NCBI GenBank assembly: GCA_947683625.1
Contig: CANTUR010000347.1
Span: 558,001 to 622,000 of the forward strand
From: Mallotus nudiflorus
Taxonomy: Eukaryota; Streptophyta; Magnoliopsida; Malpighiales; Euphorbiaceae
Reading direction: 5' to 3'
DNA: 64,000 nucleotides
Of the stretch, positions 32,754 to 45,450 are shown in pieces. The stretch's first letter is position 1. The number at the start of each line of letters is the position of its first letter. A program made the position numbers and the translations under genes. The notes beneath the pieces are model-generated. The model did not search any database and had not been told where the DNA came from. It saw only the letters and a list, made by a program, of their open reading frames with translations.

Positions 32754-34881
32754 AGTTAGGAATCAATTATGCTAATTAGGCATCAAGACGTGTGTGGTGA
32801 GTACAAACCTAAGTAGAGCAAATTTTAAAAAAATTTACTCAATATAACTCTTCATCACATGAAGAATTCCAATCCCAAGGATCCAATTTGCATTTAAACA
32901 CATGGCTAAATATAAAAAAATAATGTAAACAACAACCTAGGAATTTTAAGTTTGGGAATACCTACAAATTCCTTAGTTTGGTGTAAACCATAAGTATTTT
33001 ACAAGCTTTGGATGCTTTGGTTCAATTTTTGAATTAATTGTTTAGCCTCCCAAGTGTAAGGCCTCTCTCTTGAAACACCAAAGCTTTGCCAACCACCTTC
33101 TTGCCTTGATTAAGCTTAGTAGCAAGTAGCCTCTCCAAGTGACCCTTGTGAACGTGCACTAACTTAATTCACTTACAAGAACTTAAAGTTTACTTTGTGT
33201 ATATGTTGCTTTTCCTTTTGGTATATTTTCTTACCAAAATCTCTGCACACCTTTTTTTTAAATAAGAACTTCTTACATTAATCTCATTAATACAAAATCC
33301 CTTATAATTCTTATAAGGACATGTGTAGAGAAAATAAGTAAAGATAGATATGCACTACTTGAGCATCATTCACACCACATCATTATCATAACACCTTGCA
33401 TGGTAGTGAACAAGTTATGCAAGTATCTCATTAATGTCTAAAGAATAATGTAGAGATTTAATCAAATCTCATGCATTAAGTCCACATTCATTCTCTACAC
33501 TAATTAATACAACTTAATCCTTATCTCACCAAAATCAACAATTTACACATAATTATTAATTAAATTATTAATAATGTAATATCTCATATTAAATTTAATA
33601 ATTTAATAAATAACATATATTATTATTAATTTAATATTTTAATTAATATCTCATATTAATTAAATATAAATTAATAATTAAACTCTTATTAGAATTAGAT
33701 TTCATGATATGCTAGAATCATTGCTTAAAGCACAAATCAAATTTCGTTAATCTCAATTAATTGATTAAACTCTTTAATTAATAATTAGATTAATATGAAT
33801 GGTGATTTGGAAAAACTCTTTTAGGTGTGACTTACTAGGTTCATGTATAATTGTCAATGAGAATATAGTATCAACACTTGATATTATTTGAAACTCTTTC
33901 AAGTCTAAATGTGAAAATCCTAATTATACACATTTTGTTCTCATAAGTTGTGAGTAACCCCTAGCATCGATGTCATAACTACCCAATTAGATATAAATAC
34001 ATATATTGATTCATATAAACCTTATGGTCATAATTATTGTGCACTAAAATACTTTCATTAAAAGATCCCAATATAGCCTAGAGTCAAGGTTTAATCAAAC
34101 TCTAATAGCTTTATCATATGAATTTATCTCAAGTATTGATTCTTGATAAAAGATAACTAATACTAGAAACACTTTCTAGTACTGAAAGTCTTTCAAACTG
34201 TGTTATGTTTGTCCTGGTCAGGAACTTATTAATTAAGAATAAACCTAGATAGCATAAGAGCTATCCCGATTCACTCTAGGCAATGAATCCTATCTTAGTA
34301 AAAAAAACTCATCCCTACATTCAACTTATTAGAGCCACCACATGCCATATACCCATGTTTGAATAACACAAGTATGTAAGTGATAAAAACTCTAACCATT
34401 CAAATACGGATGACCATGTTACCTTAGGTTAAAGGACTATATGCACTATTATGACCTGGATTGTAATTGTTGATTATAAGTGAGTGTCATTACAATCACA
34501 AATCTAATGTCATTGTTTGATCCACCAATCACATAAGTATCCACATGTCTATTATAATATCTCATATCAAGTAGCATGAGACTCACTACCTCCCATTATT
34601 AGCATCACTTACTAATCAAGGAAAATAGACAGAGGTGATAGTCTAATTAATATTACCTAAATATTAATTATTTAACTATGAGCAATTTATAGTATATGTA
34701 CTAAATAAATTTGTAACTCATATTATCAACTCTTGATAATAAATTTATTTAATATATTGCTAAAGGGTAAATATTTAAATAAAAAAACTCTTTATTTAAA
34801 TGAATATTTTATTGCCTTATGAACAAATTACAAAGTAATTATTTATTATAAGAATGGCACTAGGGCACATCTACACTAACA
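32754..34881 (-). mobile_element. Solo LTR S2 inserted in G integrase
   Basis: 2,128 bp flanked by the exact target duplication CTTGG (32749-32753 and 34882-34886). The left end is AGTTAGGAATC (TG presumably changed to AG), and the right end CACTAACA. On the minus strand it begins TGTTAGTGTAGATGTGCCC, reminiscent of S1 (TGTTAGTGATATGCAC). It contains no gag or pol, and the integrase reading of G (GLPR on the right, RGRDY on the left) joins when it is removed. It is very AT-rich. The orientation is assigned from similarity to S1 and is tentative. Confidence 0.8.
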
Positions 34882-34886
34882 CTTGG

Positions 34887-35160
34887 ACCTAGGTAATCCT
34901 AAAACAAAGTCCATATAAATTTTTACTTAAGGTTCATTTAGTATAGGTAGGGGTGTGTACAAACTCTGAGGCATTTCTTTGGATTTAGCTTGTTTACAGA
35001 TGATGCATTTTTCGTAGACTCTCACATCATCCCTTTTCATGTGTGGCCAAAAGAAATGGTCACTTAACATGTTTAAGGTCTTCTTAATCCCAAAATGCCC
35101 CATTAGACCTCCATTATATGCCTCTCTCACAAGTAACTCTCTCAAAGAACTTTATGGCAC
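34887..35160 (-). pseudogene. G integrase N-terminal zinc-binding segment
   Basis: The frame 34927-35145 reads MRELLVREAYNGGLMGHFG and KKTLNMLSDHFFWPHMKRDD, with EKCIICKQAKSK. This is the H-H-C-C zinc finger of Ty3/Gypsy integrase. After a stop the text continues VKIYMDFVLGLPRSK up to the S2 insertion. Downstream parts are in the 31806-32753 segment. Confidence 0.88.
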
Positions 35161-35199
35161 ATATAACTCATTTTCTCTAAAAATAAAACCCTCATATTT

Positions 35200-35890
35200 A
35201 TAGAACTTATAAAAAACCCCTTTCTCACATGCCCCATAAACATTATCAAAATCATGGTCATTAGGATAAAGATATTTTATATACTTCAGTCCCAATAATT
35301 TTTTTATCAAGTTTAGAGATTAAGGCATACCTTCTTAACAAAGCATCGACTATCTCATTCTCTTTACCTTACTTGTACTTGATGTTGTATGGAAAGGATT
35401 CAATGAACCCCACCCATTTGGAATGTCTTTTGCTCAACTTACCTTGTTCTTTAAGGTATTTCAAGACTTATGGTTAGTGTGGATAATGAACTCCTTTTAA
35501 CTAAGGTACTATTGCCATGTTTTAAGGACTCTTACTAATGCATCGAATTCCTTCTCATAGGTTAGGTAGTTTGGACCAGCTCTACTTAGCTACTCACTAA
35601 AAAAAGTAATAGGCTTGCCTTCTTGCAATAAGACTCCACCAATACCTATGCCATTTGCATCACACTTATTTTCAAAAGGTTTAGTAAAATTGGGCAAAGA
35701 TAATAAAGGTGCATTACAAAGTTTGTCTTTTAGCAAGTTAAAATTCTTATTTTGCTCTTTTCTCCATTTGAAACTAACATTTTTCCTTATGCATTCTAAT
35801 GGTAAAGCTATTATAGAAAAAATCTGAATGAATCTCCTATAAAAACTAGCTAAACCATGGAAACTCCTAATATCATACACACTATTGGGT
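35200..35890 (-). pseudogene. G RNase H domain
   Basis: The frame 35590-35880 reads VYDIRSFHGLASFYRRFI and CDANGIGIGGVLLQEGKPI, the reverse transcriptase thumb and the start of RNase H in Ty3/Gypsy elements (first Asp in CDANG; family norm CDASG). After stops the reading continues with FDALVRVLKTWQ, EFIIHTNHKSLKYLKEQGK (Asp to Asn in the usual HTDHKSL), and HSKWVGFIESFPYNIKYK. The catalytic change and the stops make it inactive. Confidence 0.85.
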
Positions 35891-36208
35891 GTTGGTCATT
35901 CATTAATTACTCTTAATCATTGATAATATACCCAAGAAATGTAATTTCATTAGTACAAAACATGCATTTCTTTATATTTGCATACAACTTCTCTTTTCTT
36001 AATACATCAGAAAACATACATCAAATGTTGGACTTGCTCATCTAAAGTTTTGCTATATACTAAGATATCATCAAAATACACAACAAAAAATTTTCCAATG
36101 GATGGTCTTAAAACATTATTCATTAGCCTCATAAAAGTGCTTAGTGCATTAGTTAAACCGAAAGGCATTACTAACCACTCATATAGGCCATGTTTAGTTT
36201 TAAAAGCT
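35891..36208 (-). pseudogene. G reverse transcriptase, C-terminal part
   Basis: Directly left of E3 the minus strand reads FKTKHGLYEWLVMPFGLTNA, then FMRLMNNVLRPSIGKFFVVY and FDDILVYSK, i.e. the catalytic YFDD-type box (about 36060-36085) intact. It continues the text that stops at 51432 on the other side of E3. Stops follow near 36000. Confidence 0.9.
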
Positions 36209-37608
36209 TGAAAGAGTCCTATAGGGGGGGTGAATAGAACTATAAAAAAATAATAAGAAATTAAAAAATTTGAACAAAAATTAAAAAGAATGTTGAGAAG
36301 GAAGAATGATGAACAAAAGAATTTAAGGAGTTCGGATTCTCAAGAATCCTACATCTCCACCTAACTTATCCCTAAGTTTTGATTTTGAATTACCATAATC
36401 TATTTTCGTAGATTGATTTTTACAACTTGAGTTTTAGGCTCAACTCAAACCTTACAACTTAAGTTTTCAAGGCTCACACTAAAATCAAATTCCCAAGTGT
36501 TTTAATGGCTAAACATTTAAACCGATTCCTTTAGAATAGAATCTCACTTCCCATTTTCTTAACCTTAGAAAACAGAAGAACAAGAATTTATGTTTTTATA
36601 CTCACCAACTCTAACAAGAGTATACAATAATGAAATGAAATTTGAAAGAGTTTAGAGAGTATAATTGAATGCTTGAAAGTATAGAATGAATAAACAAGTT
36701 TCTTAACATCAAAATAATGTTCAGAGGTCATATTTAAATTTTAGCAATTCAATTATAGCTGTTGGAAGCAATAATTTCATTCCCAATAAAAATAAAGTCC
36801 ATTTGAATGAAATATGAACTTTTGAGCAAAAAATTATGGAGTCCTGGTCGGGATATCATCAGTCTCAATCAGAACAAGCATTAAATATCCATTATGAGCT
36901 ATTGTAATTGAATTTTTGCATTGGTCCATATCAGAATATTAATGTCCCAATTGGGATATCATTGTCCCGATTAGGACATTGGATTGGGATTAGTTCTGCT
37001 AAAAATTGAAGTTTTAAAAAAATTTGTCTGCCTTGGTTTTGGTTGGGACTACCCTGGTCCTAATCGAGACCATGACAAGATTTGCATTTTTTATGCAATT
37101 TAGTCCATGTGTTGAGTCTGATCCAGATAGTGCTTTATGATGATTTTATGAGATTGAAGACAATCAAATCAGCAATAACTTTTTTCATAAAGGTTGTAGA
37201 TAATTATCTTATCTTTCCATATCACTTTGAATCATCTCAATTAAACCTCTATAGCTCAAGATACTACTGAAATACTAAGAACTGCATAACTTGAAATGAA
37301 AGTTGTATATGCTGACTTTGACTCAAGATTTCCATACCCAAATGAGCTTAGATTTTGACAAGTAACCTCAATAAAAAAAACTTAAGATGTCTACTTCCAA
37401 AGTGAAGAAGAGCTTCTCATTATAGAGCTCTAAAGATGTTAAAAAGTCTTCTTGAATCTCAGAGATTAAATTAGCCCAAAAGACCACTGTATATCCAAAA
37501 AGGTATATTTTTGGTGTATAATTTCCTACACGCTTAGTTGAAGTCGTTAGTATCAAAATTGTTTGTCAAAGTCCAAAATTAGGAATTTTATCATGCAAAT
37601 GGCCAATA
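36209..37608 (-). repeat. Left (3') LTR of E3
   Basis: 1,400 bp, starting TGAAAGAGTCCTATAG and ending GCCAATA (CA changed to TA). It matches 49799-51170, for example CTTGAAAGTATAGAATGAA and AAATTAGGAATTTTATCATG. It includes repeated GTCC(C/T)GATT-type motifs near 36845-37070 and a long CT/AG-imperfect region. Confidence 0.9.
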
Positions 37609-38975
37609 ATCTCCCCCTTTTTAGCGTTGACAACCAATTTGAAAAGATAATAAATAATGTGTGTGTGTTAAAAAAAATGTGTATAAGCATGTTATATTAA
37701 AATGCATATATGTATATAATGCTACAAAAATGCATTATAAAAAATTGTAAATATAGTACTTATGTTGAAGTTTAATAGACTTAACTATCATATGATTATA
37801 TAAAGCTTAGCTAGCTAATCATATACTATAATGTGGCACTTAGCATATTTCAAACACAAACACTTAGCACAATTTATCACATAGCTTATTCTCCCCCTTT
37901 GTCGAAGATAAAAAGAAAAAAGAGATATAAAGGGAAATGAACCTAAAGGGACAAAAAAAATCTAGAGGGAATAAAATATCAAGAATCAAAGTAATGAAAA
38001 CAAAGATACACAAAATCTTTATAAAATCTATGCCATACTTAAACAAAATAAGCAAAATAAGGCCTTTTATCACATATGATTTATGACAAAACTAGCCACA
38101 CTTACAATGTTATTATGCATGCACAAACAAAATTATATAAAATAAATTCAAACAATTTTCTCTCCTTATTTCAAATAAAAAAAAAGAATAACGTTTGGAT
38201 TAAAAGAAATTGATATTAAGGGCACACTATCACATGGTTATGTCACTAACATAAACACATCTTTGTAAAAAAAAAAAATTCTCTCCCTTAAAAGAAATTA
38301 AATAAATACTTACGTAAATTCAATTATTTCTTCCCCTTTGTCAAAAGCAAAGATAGACCAAATCTTAAAAAAATATCCATGTCTTATCAAAGATAAAAAT
38401 TATTCCTAAGAAGAATTTATACATGAATAAATTAAACATGAATTTTTCATGTATAAACACAATAAATAATAAATTAAAAAATTAAATATTTCTCCCCCTT
38501 TGTTAAAATGCAAAAAAAAAAAATCATTAAAAAACTGTATTAAAAAGGATAGAGTTACAATAATATTAAGATATCAATTGTAGACAATATATAAAACTAA
38601 CAGCTCATAGCTTATATCTAGAAAATAAGTTGAACCTAATCATAAAAATAAACTATGAGCTCAAAGCTTAGATACATAAAATATAATGAAAATAAACCAA
38701 ATAGAATTTGACCAAAAACACACAAAAATATAAATAAAATAATTAGTTTTATTGAGGAGGAGATAAAAGGGAATAATTTTGATGAAATAAAATAATTAAT
38801 TACTTGAATTTAACTCAATAATTAATTATTTAATAGCAAAAAAAATTAAAAACATTGTTAAGATCAAAATCAAAATTAATAACCAAAACAATTAATAAGC
38901 ACGACATGATTTCACATGAAAACAATTCAACCATCAATCAATATAGCATAAAGTCAAGACATACTAGAACCATCA
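37609..38975 (-). other. E3 3' non-coding region with multiple polypurine tracts
   Basis: Four copies of a (T)CTCCCCCTTT-like motif on the plus strand (minus: AAAGGGGGAGA) stand at about 37611, 37891, 38331 and 38491. The first abuts the LTR. Repeated polypurine tracts in front of the 3' LTR are a known Sirevirus trait. There is no reading frame, only AT-rich sequence. Confidence 0.75.
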
Positions 38976-38979
38976 ATAA

Positions 38980-39545
38980 TACCAAGCTCATGCTTAATAA
39001 AATTCATTCTTTTCTCGCAAAGAGGCTTGGTAAAATGTCAACTAATTGATGATTAGTATCAACAAATTTAAGAAAAATATCACCATTCTAACATCTATAT
39101 GTTTAGTTCTAAAGTGTTGAATGGGATTCTTGCTAAGGTTTATAACACTTGTATTATCACATTTAATAGGAATGTGATTAATATTAACGCCACAATCCAA
39201 AAGTTATTGTTTTAACTATAAAAATTGTGTGCAACAACAAATAGCCGCCGTATATTCTGCTTCAATGGTGGACAAGGCAACCGAAACTTATTTCTTGGTA
39301 AAATAAGAAACTAAGCAATTACCTAAAATTTGACAAGTTCCAAAAGTGCTTTTTCTATCTAGTAATCTACTGGCAAAGTCTGTATCAGAATAACTAATCA
39401 AGTCAAAGGAAGAACTCTTAGGATACCAAAGTCTTAAATGCATTATACCAAAAAGATATTTGAAAATTCTTTTAATAGCATTCAAATGAGACTTTTTAGG
39501 ATTATATTGAAACCTAGCACATAAGCAAGTAGCAAACATAATATT
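38980..39545 (-). pseudogene. E3 RNase H domain
   Basis: The frame 39288-39539 reads FQYNPKKSHLNAIKRIFKYL and then YSDTDFASRLLDRKSTFGTC (the DADWAGD-like first Asp is shifted to DTDFAS). After a stop the text continues VALSTIEAEYTAA (Glu), LDCGVNINHIPIKCDNTSVI (Asp) and HFRTKHIDVR, ending near VDILPSLFA, relative of the ADIFTKPL motif. In an intact element this completes Pol. Confidence 0.85.
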
Positions 39546-39593
39546 AGGTCTACTACTAATTAAATAAAGAAGGGATATGATTATACCTCTAAA

Positions 39594-40340
39594 TCATTTT
39601 TCATCAACAGGTTTGCCATTCTCATCCTTACCAAGCTTGGTTATAATGCTCATTAAAGTTTTGCTTGCCTTAGCTCCATCCATGCCAAAGTTTTTGAGAA
39701 TGTCTCTTGAATATTTGGTTTGATTGATGAAAATCCCATCTTTACATTGCTTAATTTGAAGTCTAATAAAGAACTTAAGTTCTCTCATCATACTCATCTT
39801 AAATTCTCCTTGCATTAATTTAGAGAATTCCTCATATAAGTAATGGTTAGTGGCACAAAAAATAATATCATCAACATATATTTGAACAATTAATAAATCA
39901 TGCTTGGATTTTTTTATGAAAAGAGTTGTGTCAACTTTTCCTTTAGAGAACCCTTTCTCTTGTAAGAAGTTGCTTAATCTTTCATACCAAGCTTTTAAAG
40001 CTTGTTTCAATCCATACAATGCTTTTAACAATTTAAAAACATGATTTGGAGAATCAAAATTTTCAAAACCAGGAGATTGCTTAACATATACCTCCTCTTC
40101 AATGAAACCATTTAAAAATGCACTTTTAACATCCGTTTGATAAAGTTTAAAATCCATGTATTATGTAAATGCAAGTAGCATTCTAATAGCTTCTATCCTT
40201 GTAACAGTGGCAAAGGTTTCATCATGATTAATGACTTCCTCTTGATTATAACCTTTAGCTATTAATCTAGCTTTGTTCCTAGTTCTGACACCTTGTTCAT
40301 TCATCTTATTTCTAAACATCCATTTGGTGCCCATTTGGTG
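39594..40340 (-). pseudogene. E3 reverse transcriptase, C-terminal two thirds
   Basis: The text begins MGTKWMFRNKMNEQGVRTRN and ARLIAKGYNQEE, with a stop at 40161. The long frame 39594-40157 follows: MDFKLYQTDVKSAFLNGFIE, YGLKQALKAWYERLSNFL, and the catalytic YVDD inside IQIYVDDIIF-like text. The sequence is close to Sirevirus-type Copia RT. The N-terminal portion of the domain and the integrase-RT linker are missing where E2 joins at about 40340, and the first codons of that frame are E2 sequence. Confidence 0.9.
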
Positions 40341-40359
40341 CACACTTGTCATTCAAAAG

Positions 40360-42860
40360 ACTAAAATGATACTTTAAAATTTAAGCAATTTATACTACAA
40401 GTCCACATATTTTGTCTTTGCACTTTCTTCCCCTCATTTGGGTGAAAAGAAAACATTAGATTAATTAGAGTTTATAAGCTCTCAACACAAAGCTGTTAAC
40501 TAAACATCTGAATTCTACGAGGCTAATAAAAAAGAGCCATTATGATAAAAGGTCATGAGATAGGCTTTTTGCACCTGATCTCATGAAGTGGATGAATTTA
40601 CTTTCAATTTGTGACTTTTATAATTGAGATGGTACTTTATTATAGAATCTAAGGAAATAGAGTTATGTTACTTCCCTTTTATAATCTTGATGAGTGTTTG
40701 GTATTTGCTATATGGCCCATTTTTATTGATGTGTTGGTTCCTTTCCCCTTCTTCATTCTCTTTTATTTTTTCTACATAAAATACCATAAGTTAGTATGGT
40801 CTATTCACAAGCAAATAAATTTTGTCAAAATGTAATGTTATTCTTTTGCATTCTTCCCTTTTGATTATGGTGATGATGTCTCTAACCACAAAGGTTATGA
40901 TACTCCACCATTGAAGTTATGGCTTTGGGCTACATTTGTATTTCCACCATTCTCATTAATGCTATAGTATAGGGCTTCATTCCTCTTATTGACATCTCCT
41001 ACAAAAAAAAAGCTTCAAGAGTTAGAGATCTTAATTCATGATCAAATAATTTTTTAGAGTGCATTAATTTTAAGTTTTAAGTGCATTCTTCCCTTTTTTA
41101 GGATTGATGAATGTATTGCAGACATGTTGGACCTTCTCATCACCATATTCCATACCCTACACTGGTCTAACTGTTGTGGAGAGATATTCCAGATAATGCT
41201 CCAAATGAGACTGTGGAGATGGTGTTGAATCTGAGGAGCTTGAACATCCTATTTAGTCTTTTAAGGTTGCCAGGATGACACTTTCGTAAATATCCCTGTC
41301 GGTGATATTCCTTTGCTAGATGGGCCCATAATTAATTGGGCTCTTAAGTTTAAAGTCATGATGAGCATTAAGTTCACCCTGATAGAGTTTCTCTTCCTAT
41401 TTTACTTCTTCAGATGCTTCATATGTGAATACTTTGACTACTTTCCTGCATTTTTACAATACTAATTTTAAATGTTAGTATTAGAGTATTTGTACAATCT
41501 TATATGGGCTTAGAGACTTTATTATACAAAGAAAGTATTTCATAAAAAATTTATGCAGGTGTATGCATATTATGTATGACATGCATGATCCTAATGGGTC
41601 TCCTATTTGGAACAGAGCTATGTTTGCAGCTTGGAGTGTGAGAATGAGGTGCCTCAATAATAGCCTATAGGTTTGAGCATTGAATGCCTTGCTGTTGGTA
41701 CTTTTGATGTCAGAGCCTCTAATACAATTTGTTAGATAGATGGCCATGATAGCAAGTAGGATCCATGGCTCGACATTAGAGCTTGTGATTGACCAATGCA
41801 CTGTTGAACTTTTCCTTTTACTATTGATTTTATTGTATGATACCCGATATATTTGTATGCTTCTTTTTGCCTCGAGATCTCTTATACTGGCTCTTAGACT
41901 TTAGTGCTCCTTCTTCACTCTTTGAATGCAGACTTACTATTTTGTAATTTTCCCCTAGCTTCATTCCAAATTCATTCAAACTATTCTAGCAATTTTTTTT
42001 CATTTTCATGTGTAAGAGACCCAATTGTTTACTGTTGTTGTTGATCATTTGACTTACTAACCCTATTAGTTGTAATCTCATGCATTGAAGATGTAGAGGA
42101 GTGGGTGAACTAACTAAAGTAATTTCTTGATGATGAAATCAACTAGGCTTGCACTTTGAAGGACTCTTAAGAAGAATATAAGGCTTAATGTTGATGTAAT
42201 GATTAATAATAGTTATAAGGTATGGGTTGTAACATATGTTATTGAGCCACTTGAATTGTTTATGTACACTAGACTTACAAACAAAATCACAAAGGGGTGG
42301 CAAAAAGAAATAGTGATATCATAACTTTCATTATATATTATTTTTCCATTCAGATATTTATGCAGTATGATAAAGATGAATATGCAATATTTGAACAAAA
42401 ATTTAAAATTCAATTTTACTCATTCATTAGGGAAAAAATGAGAGCATTCATTATATCATATGATATAACTTCTATTACCAATTAGTCCTTCTAGATTTCC
42501 TAACATAATATTTTTCTCTCATTTTTACTTGACTATCCTTTTTTCTTTCTTTTTATCTTTTTGTTTTCACTTTTCTTTTCTCTTAAATTTCCTATCCTCA
42601 AAAGTTACATCATGTGATATATGAATTTTTTTGAATTTGCATTTGTGCCTATGCTGAATGAATCTAATTAAATAGAATTTATGTCAAACATGTTGATACT
42701 ATCAATATCACAATGCACAAAACCATTAAGATGTACATTACATAAGTAAAAATGATCAGAATTCATATCATTAATCAGTAAAAAAAACAAGTTCTAAAGA
42801 AACTAAAGTTTTATTCAATAAGAACATTTCTTTCCTAATCTAGATGCTGGGGATGTTGAG
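40360..42860 (-). other. E2 non-coding region replacing pol
   Basis: Reverse-complement equivalent of E1 25000-27375. It contains the 106-codon frame 41481-41801 (minus). Otherwise no coding sequence is recognised. Confidence 0.65.
41481..41801 (-). CDS. Hypothetical 106-aa frame of the E family
   Basis: It starts MHWSITSSNVEPWILLAIMA and ends SLSPYKIVQIL. It corresponds to the E1 frame from 25929, sharing SSNVEPWIL, IKSTNSK and RHLIL, with about four in five residues alike over the aligned part. No family is recognised; hydrophobic stretches are weak and there is no obvious membrane segment or motif. It could be a remnant of an extra gene or a chance frame in conserved non-coding DNA. Confidence 0.3.
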   Translation of the reverse strand: MHWSITSSNVEPWILLAIMAIYLTNCIRGSDIKSTNSKAFNAQTYRLLLRHLILTLQAANIALFQIGDPLGSCMSYIICIHLHKFFMKYFLCIIKSLSPYKIVQIL

Positions 42861-42869
42861 TCTCATAGT

Positions 42870-44545
42870 GCCTGTCCTTCAAGTGGTTGAAATAGTGGCT
42901 ATTCTTGTATCTTCTCTCTAATTATCTCTATGACTTCATTTTTTGTACCTCAACTATGCATTTTTCATTATTGTCTAGCAACTTCTCATCATCAAACTCA
43001 TCACCCAATTATGTAGGAATAACTGACTCGAAGTGTATGTCAAAAGAAGGTGGTTTAGTATAAAACACCTTTTAATTAAACTTGTATGAAGACTAACCCA
43101 ATAAGTCTTATGCTCTTTCCTCATCTTTAGGGGTATTAGGAGATTTCTCATAGGTTTTAAGGTATAGGTCCTCAAAGGAGCTTAGCACTTCTTCCTCACT
43201 AACTCTTGAGTTGATCATCATGGTAGTTGAAGGTGGTACATTTCAATAGTTTAGGAAAGGATTATTTCTGGTGCTTGGGTTTTTGGGCTCTATGATCTTT
43301 TCAGAATCTATAATTTTTGGATTTCATGTTTGAGGTGGATGTAGTAATCTAGGGAGTGTTAGAGGTTTTGATGGAATTTGTAGTGCTTATTTAGGTTATA
43401 GCCCGAGGTTTTTGGGTTTGGATTAGGTAAAGGTTAAAGTAACTCCTTTTACATTGGACACTTTAGGACTTTTAACAAAGGTTGGTTAAAATTAGAGAAT
43501 CTCCTAGGTTGCTGAATTGCACGCACCTCCACAGCTTGGCTAGTGCTTCCTTGCTGTGTGCCTCTAGTTGGATAGTTCCTTGCTCTAGTGCTTTTAGCAA
43601 TATTCTTTTTCTCATTCTCAATCTCCTCATCTTGCAACCCATCATTATAAAGGTCTACAAATTTTTTAGGATTCATCATCTACAAACTCTTAACCAAGTT
43701 AGGTGACACATTTCAGACTATCATCCTAACCTAATCCTTCTCAGCCAATTTCTTATTCATCAATCTTGCCTTATTCATGAACCTGGTAAAAAAATGATTC
43801 ATTAGGCTTATGCTTGGTCACTTCTAGATCCCTAATGGACACTTCAAGCCTAGTATTGTAGTCATACTATTTCAGAAAAGTAGTGCAAAATTCTCTCCAG
43901 TCAACTCGAATAGATTTCTCTAACCCATGATACCAAGTGATAGTCGTGCCCTCTAAGGATAGTATAAACAACTTGGTAACTATAGATAAAGAAGCCTAAG
44001 TGGTGGTCATAGTAGTTGTGTATTGACTAAGGTGGATCCTTGGGTCTTCAGTACCATTAAACTTTTACAGTTTTGGCATCTTGAACTTATTTGGCAACTT
44101 ATCTTTCTTAAATTAGACCATATTATCAAAGTCAAATGAGTATCTAATGCCCTTTCCACTCATCAATTCTTACATTCTAGACATCTTTTGAGTCAATACT
44201 TTCATCTGCTTGGATTCTAGCTCTTGAACTTGCTTAAGGGATTCCCTTTTTGCCTTTTCAACTATGTAGTTCTCAACATCTCCTTTCTATAACAAGCACA
44301 TTCCTTGTAGTATTCAATGCTTGCCCCCCAGTATTGTCATTATTAGCAGGTGGATCTTCCATAACAGCAACAAGTGGAATTGCAACAACGGGTATAGGTG
44401 CAGTTACAAGTGGTGGCATTAATGCAGCCAGAGCTTGTCCTAGTTCATCTTGCATCATTGCTCTCATGTCATCCATCAATGCTCCTTTGATGTCCTCTAG
44501 GGTCAAGTTTCCTCCTTTTTATTGTTCCATCTCTTTTATTTGAGT
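42870..44545 (-). pseudogene. Gag region of E2
   Basis: Open pieces on the minus strand: 44273-44506 (TLEDIKGALMDDMRAMMQDE, then a Pro/Ala-rich stretch), 43449-43679 (MMNPKKFVDLYNDGLQDEEI, then a Thr/Arg-rich tail) and 42975-43175. Intervening Gag text equivalent to E1 23445-24000 is frameshifted. The piece order is identical to E1. The N-terminal segment is better preserved here than in E1. Confidence 0.75.
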
Positions 44546-45432
44546 TGGTGTAGCTTCTAGGTAAAGTGGGTTGATAGGGCTCTTTTCCAAACTGCGAAGG
44601 ATCTCTTTAGCTATTGATTTTAGATTTAAATTAGTTCTCACTAATCTGCCACTACTCCATTTCCAAACATAGGAAGACCTGAATGAATCTATAATGGCTG
44701 AAAAAGAAAGTGTTAGTATGATGTATCAAATGCATGTATACATGATGCACGTGCTATGCAACAAGTAGTAAGTCAAGTAATAAATCAAGGGTGTATACAT
44801 CCTTCCAACCTTATTACTCCCACACACGTATTCGATGGTGAGTCTCTTTTCCTAAGATTTTTGGTCTTAGCCTTAATATCAACAGGGGATATTAAGAACC
44901 GACACACATGCCAAATCTCTCAAAGCATTAAAAATATAGAACCAACATTTCTAAGTATAAAAAATTAGCCTAAATCGGCTTCTAAAGTATGGGCTTGGAC
45001 TTTTATAGATAAAAATAACTTATGGAAACATTCATAAGCAATTTAGGTAATCCTAAGGGAAATAACTAGGCAATTATACGTGGTTAAGTCTAGTGGAAAA
45101 GTTAAGGTTCCTTTAGCAAGATGCCCTCCTTTAAGACTTGAGTTACAGGCCAAGGTTAGAAGGGCCTGACATCCTTTGCAAACTCAAAAGAAGACTACCC
45201 CCCATTATGACTTGGGTTACATACTCTGGTCAGATGAGCCTAGTAATCTCTCTTGAAACTAGTTAAGGCTAAGAGTGATGGTTGGCCAATTTACAATCCC
45301 ATGAAGCTAGTGGAATCATGGAACCATAAACCAACATCATCGGTTAATAGGGACACGCAGAATGAATGCAAAAATAAAATAATAATTAATAAAAGAATTC
45401 TAAAGAATACAAGTAGAATCAGTATCTCTTAT
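44546..45432 (-). other. E2 5' untranslated leader
   Basis: Equivalent to E1 22258-22960, in inverse orientation. It contains the conserved TTTGCAAACTCAAAAGAAGAC and CTGGTCAGATGAGCCT landmarks. No gene. Confidence 0.65.
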
Positions 45433-45450
45433 CCCTAATGGAGTCACCAC
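45433..45450 (-). other. Primer binding site of E2
   Basis: Minus strand: GTGGTGACTCCATTAGGG, following the LTR end CCGTCTACA without a gap. Same type as in E1. Confidence 0.75.
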
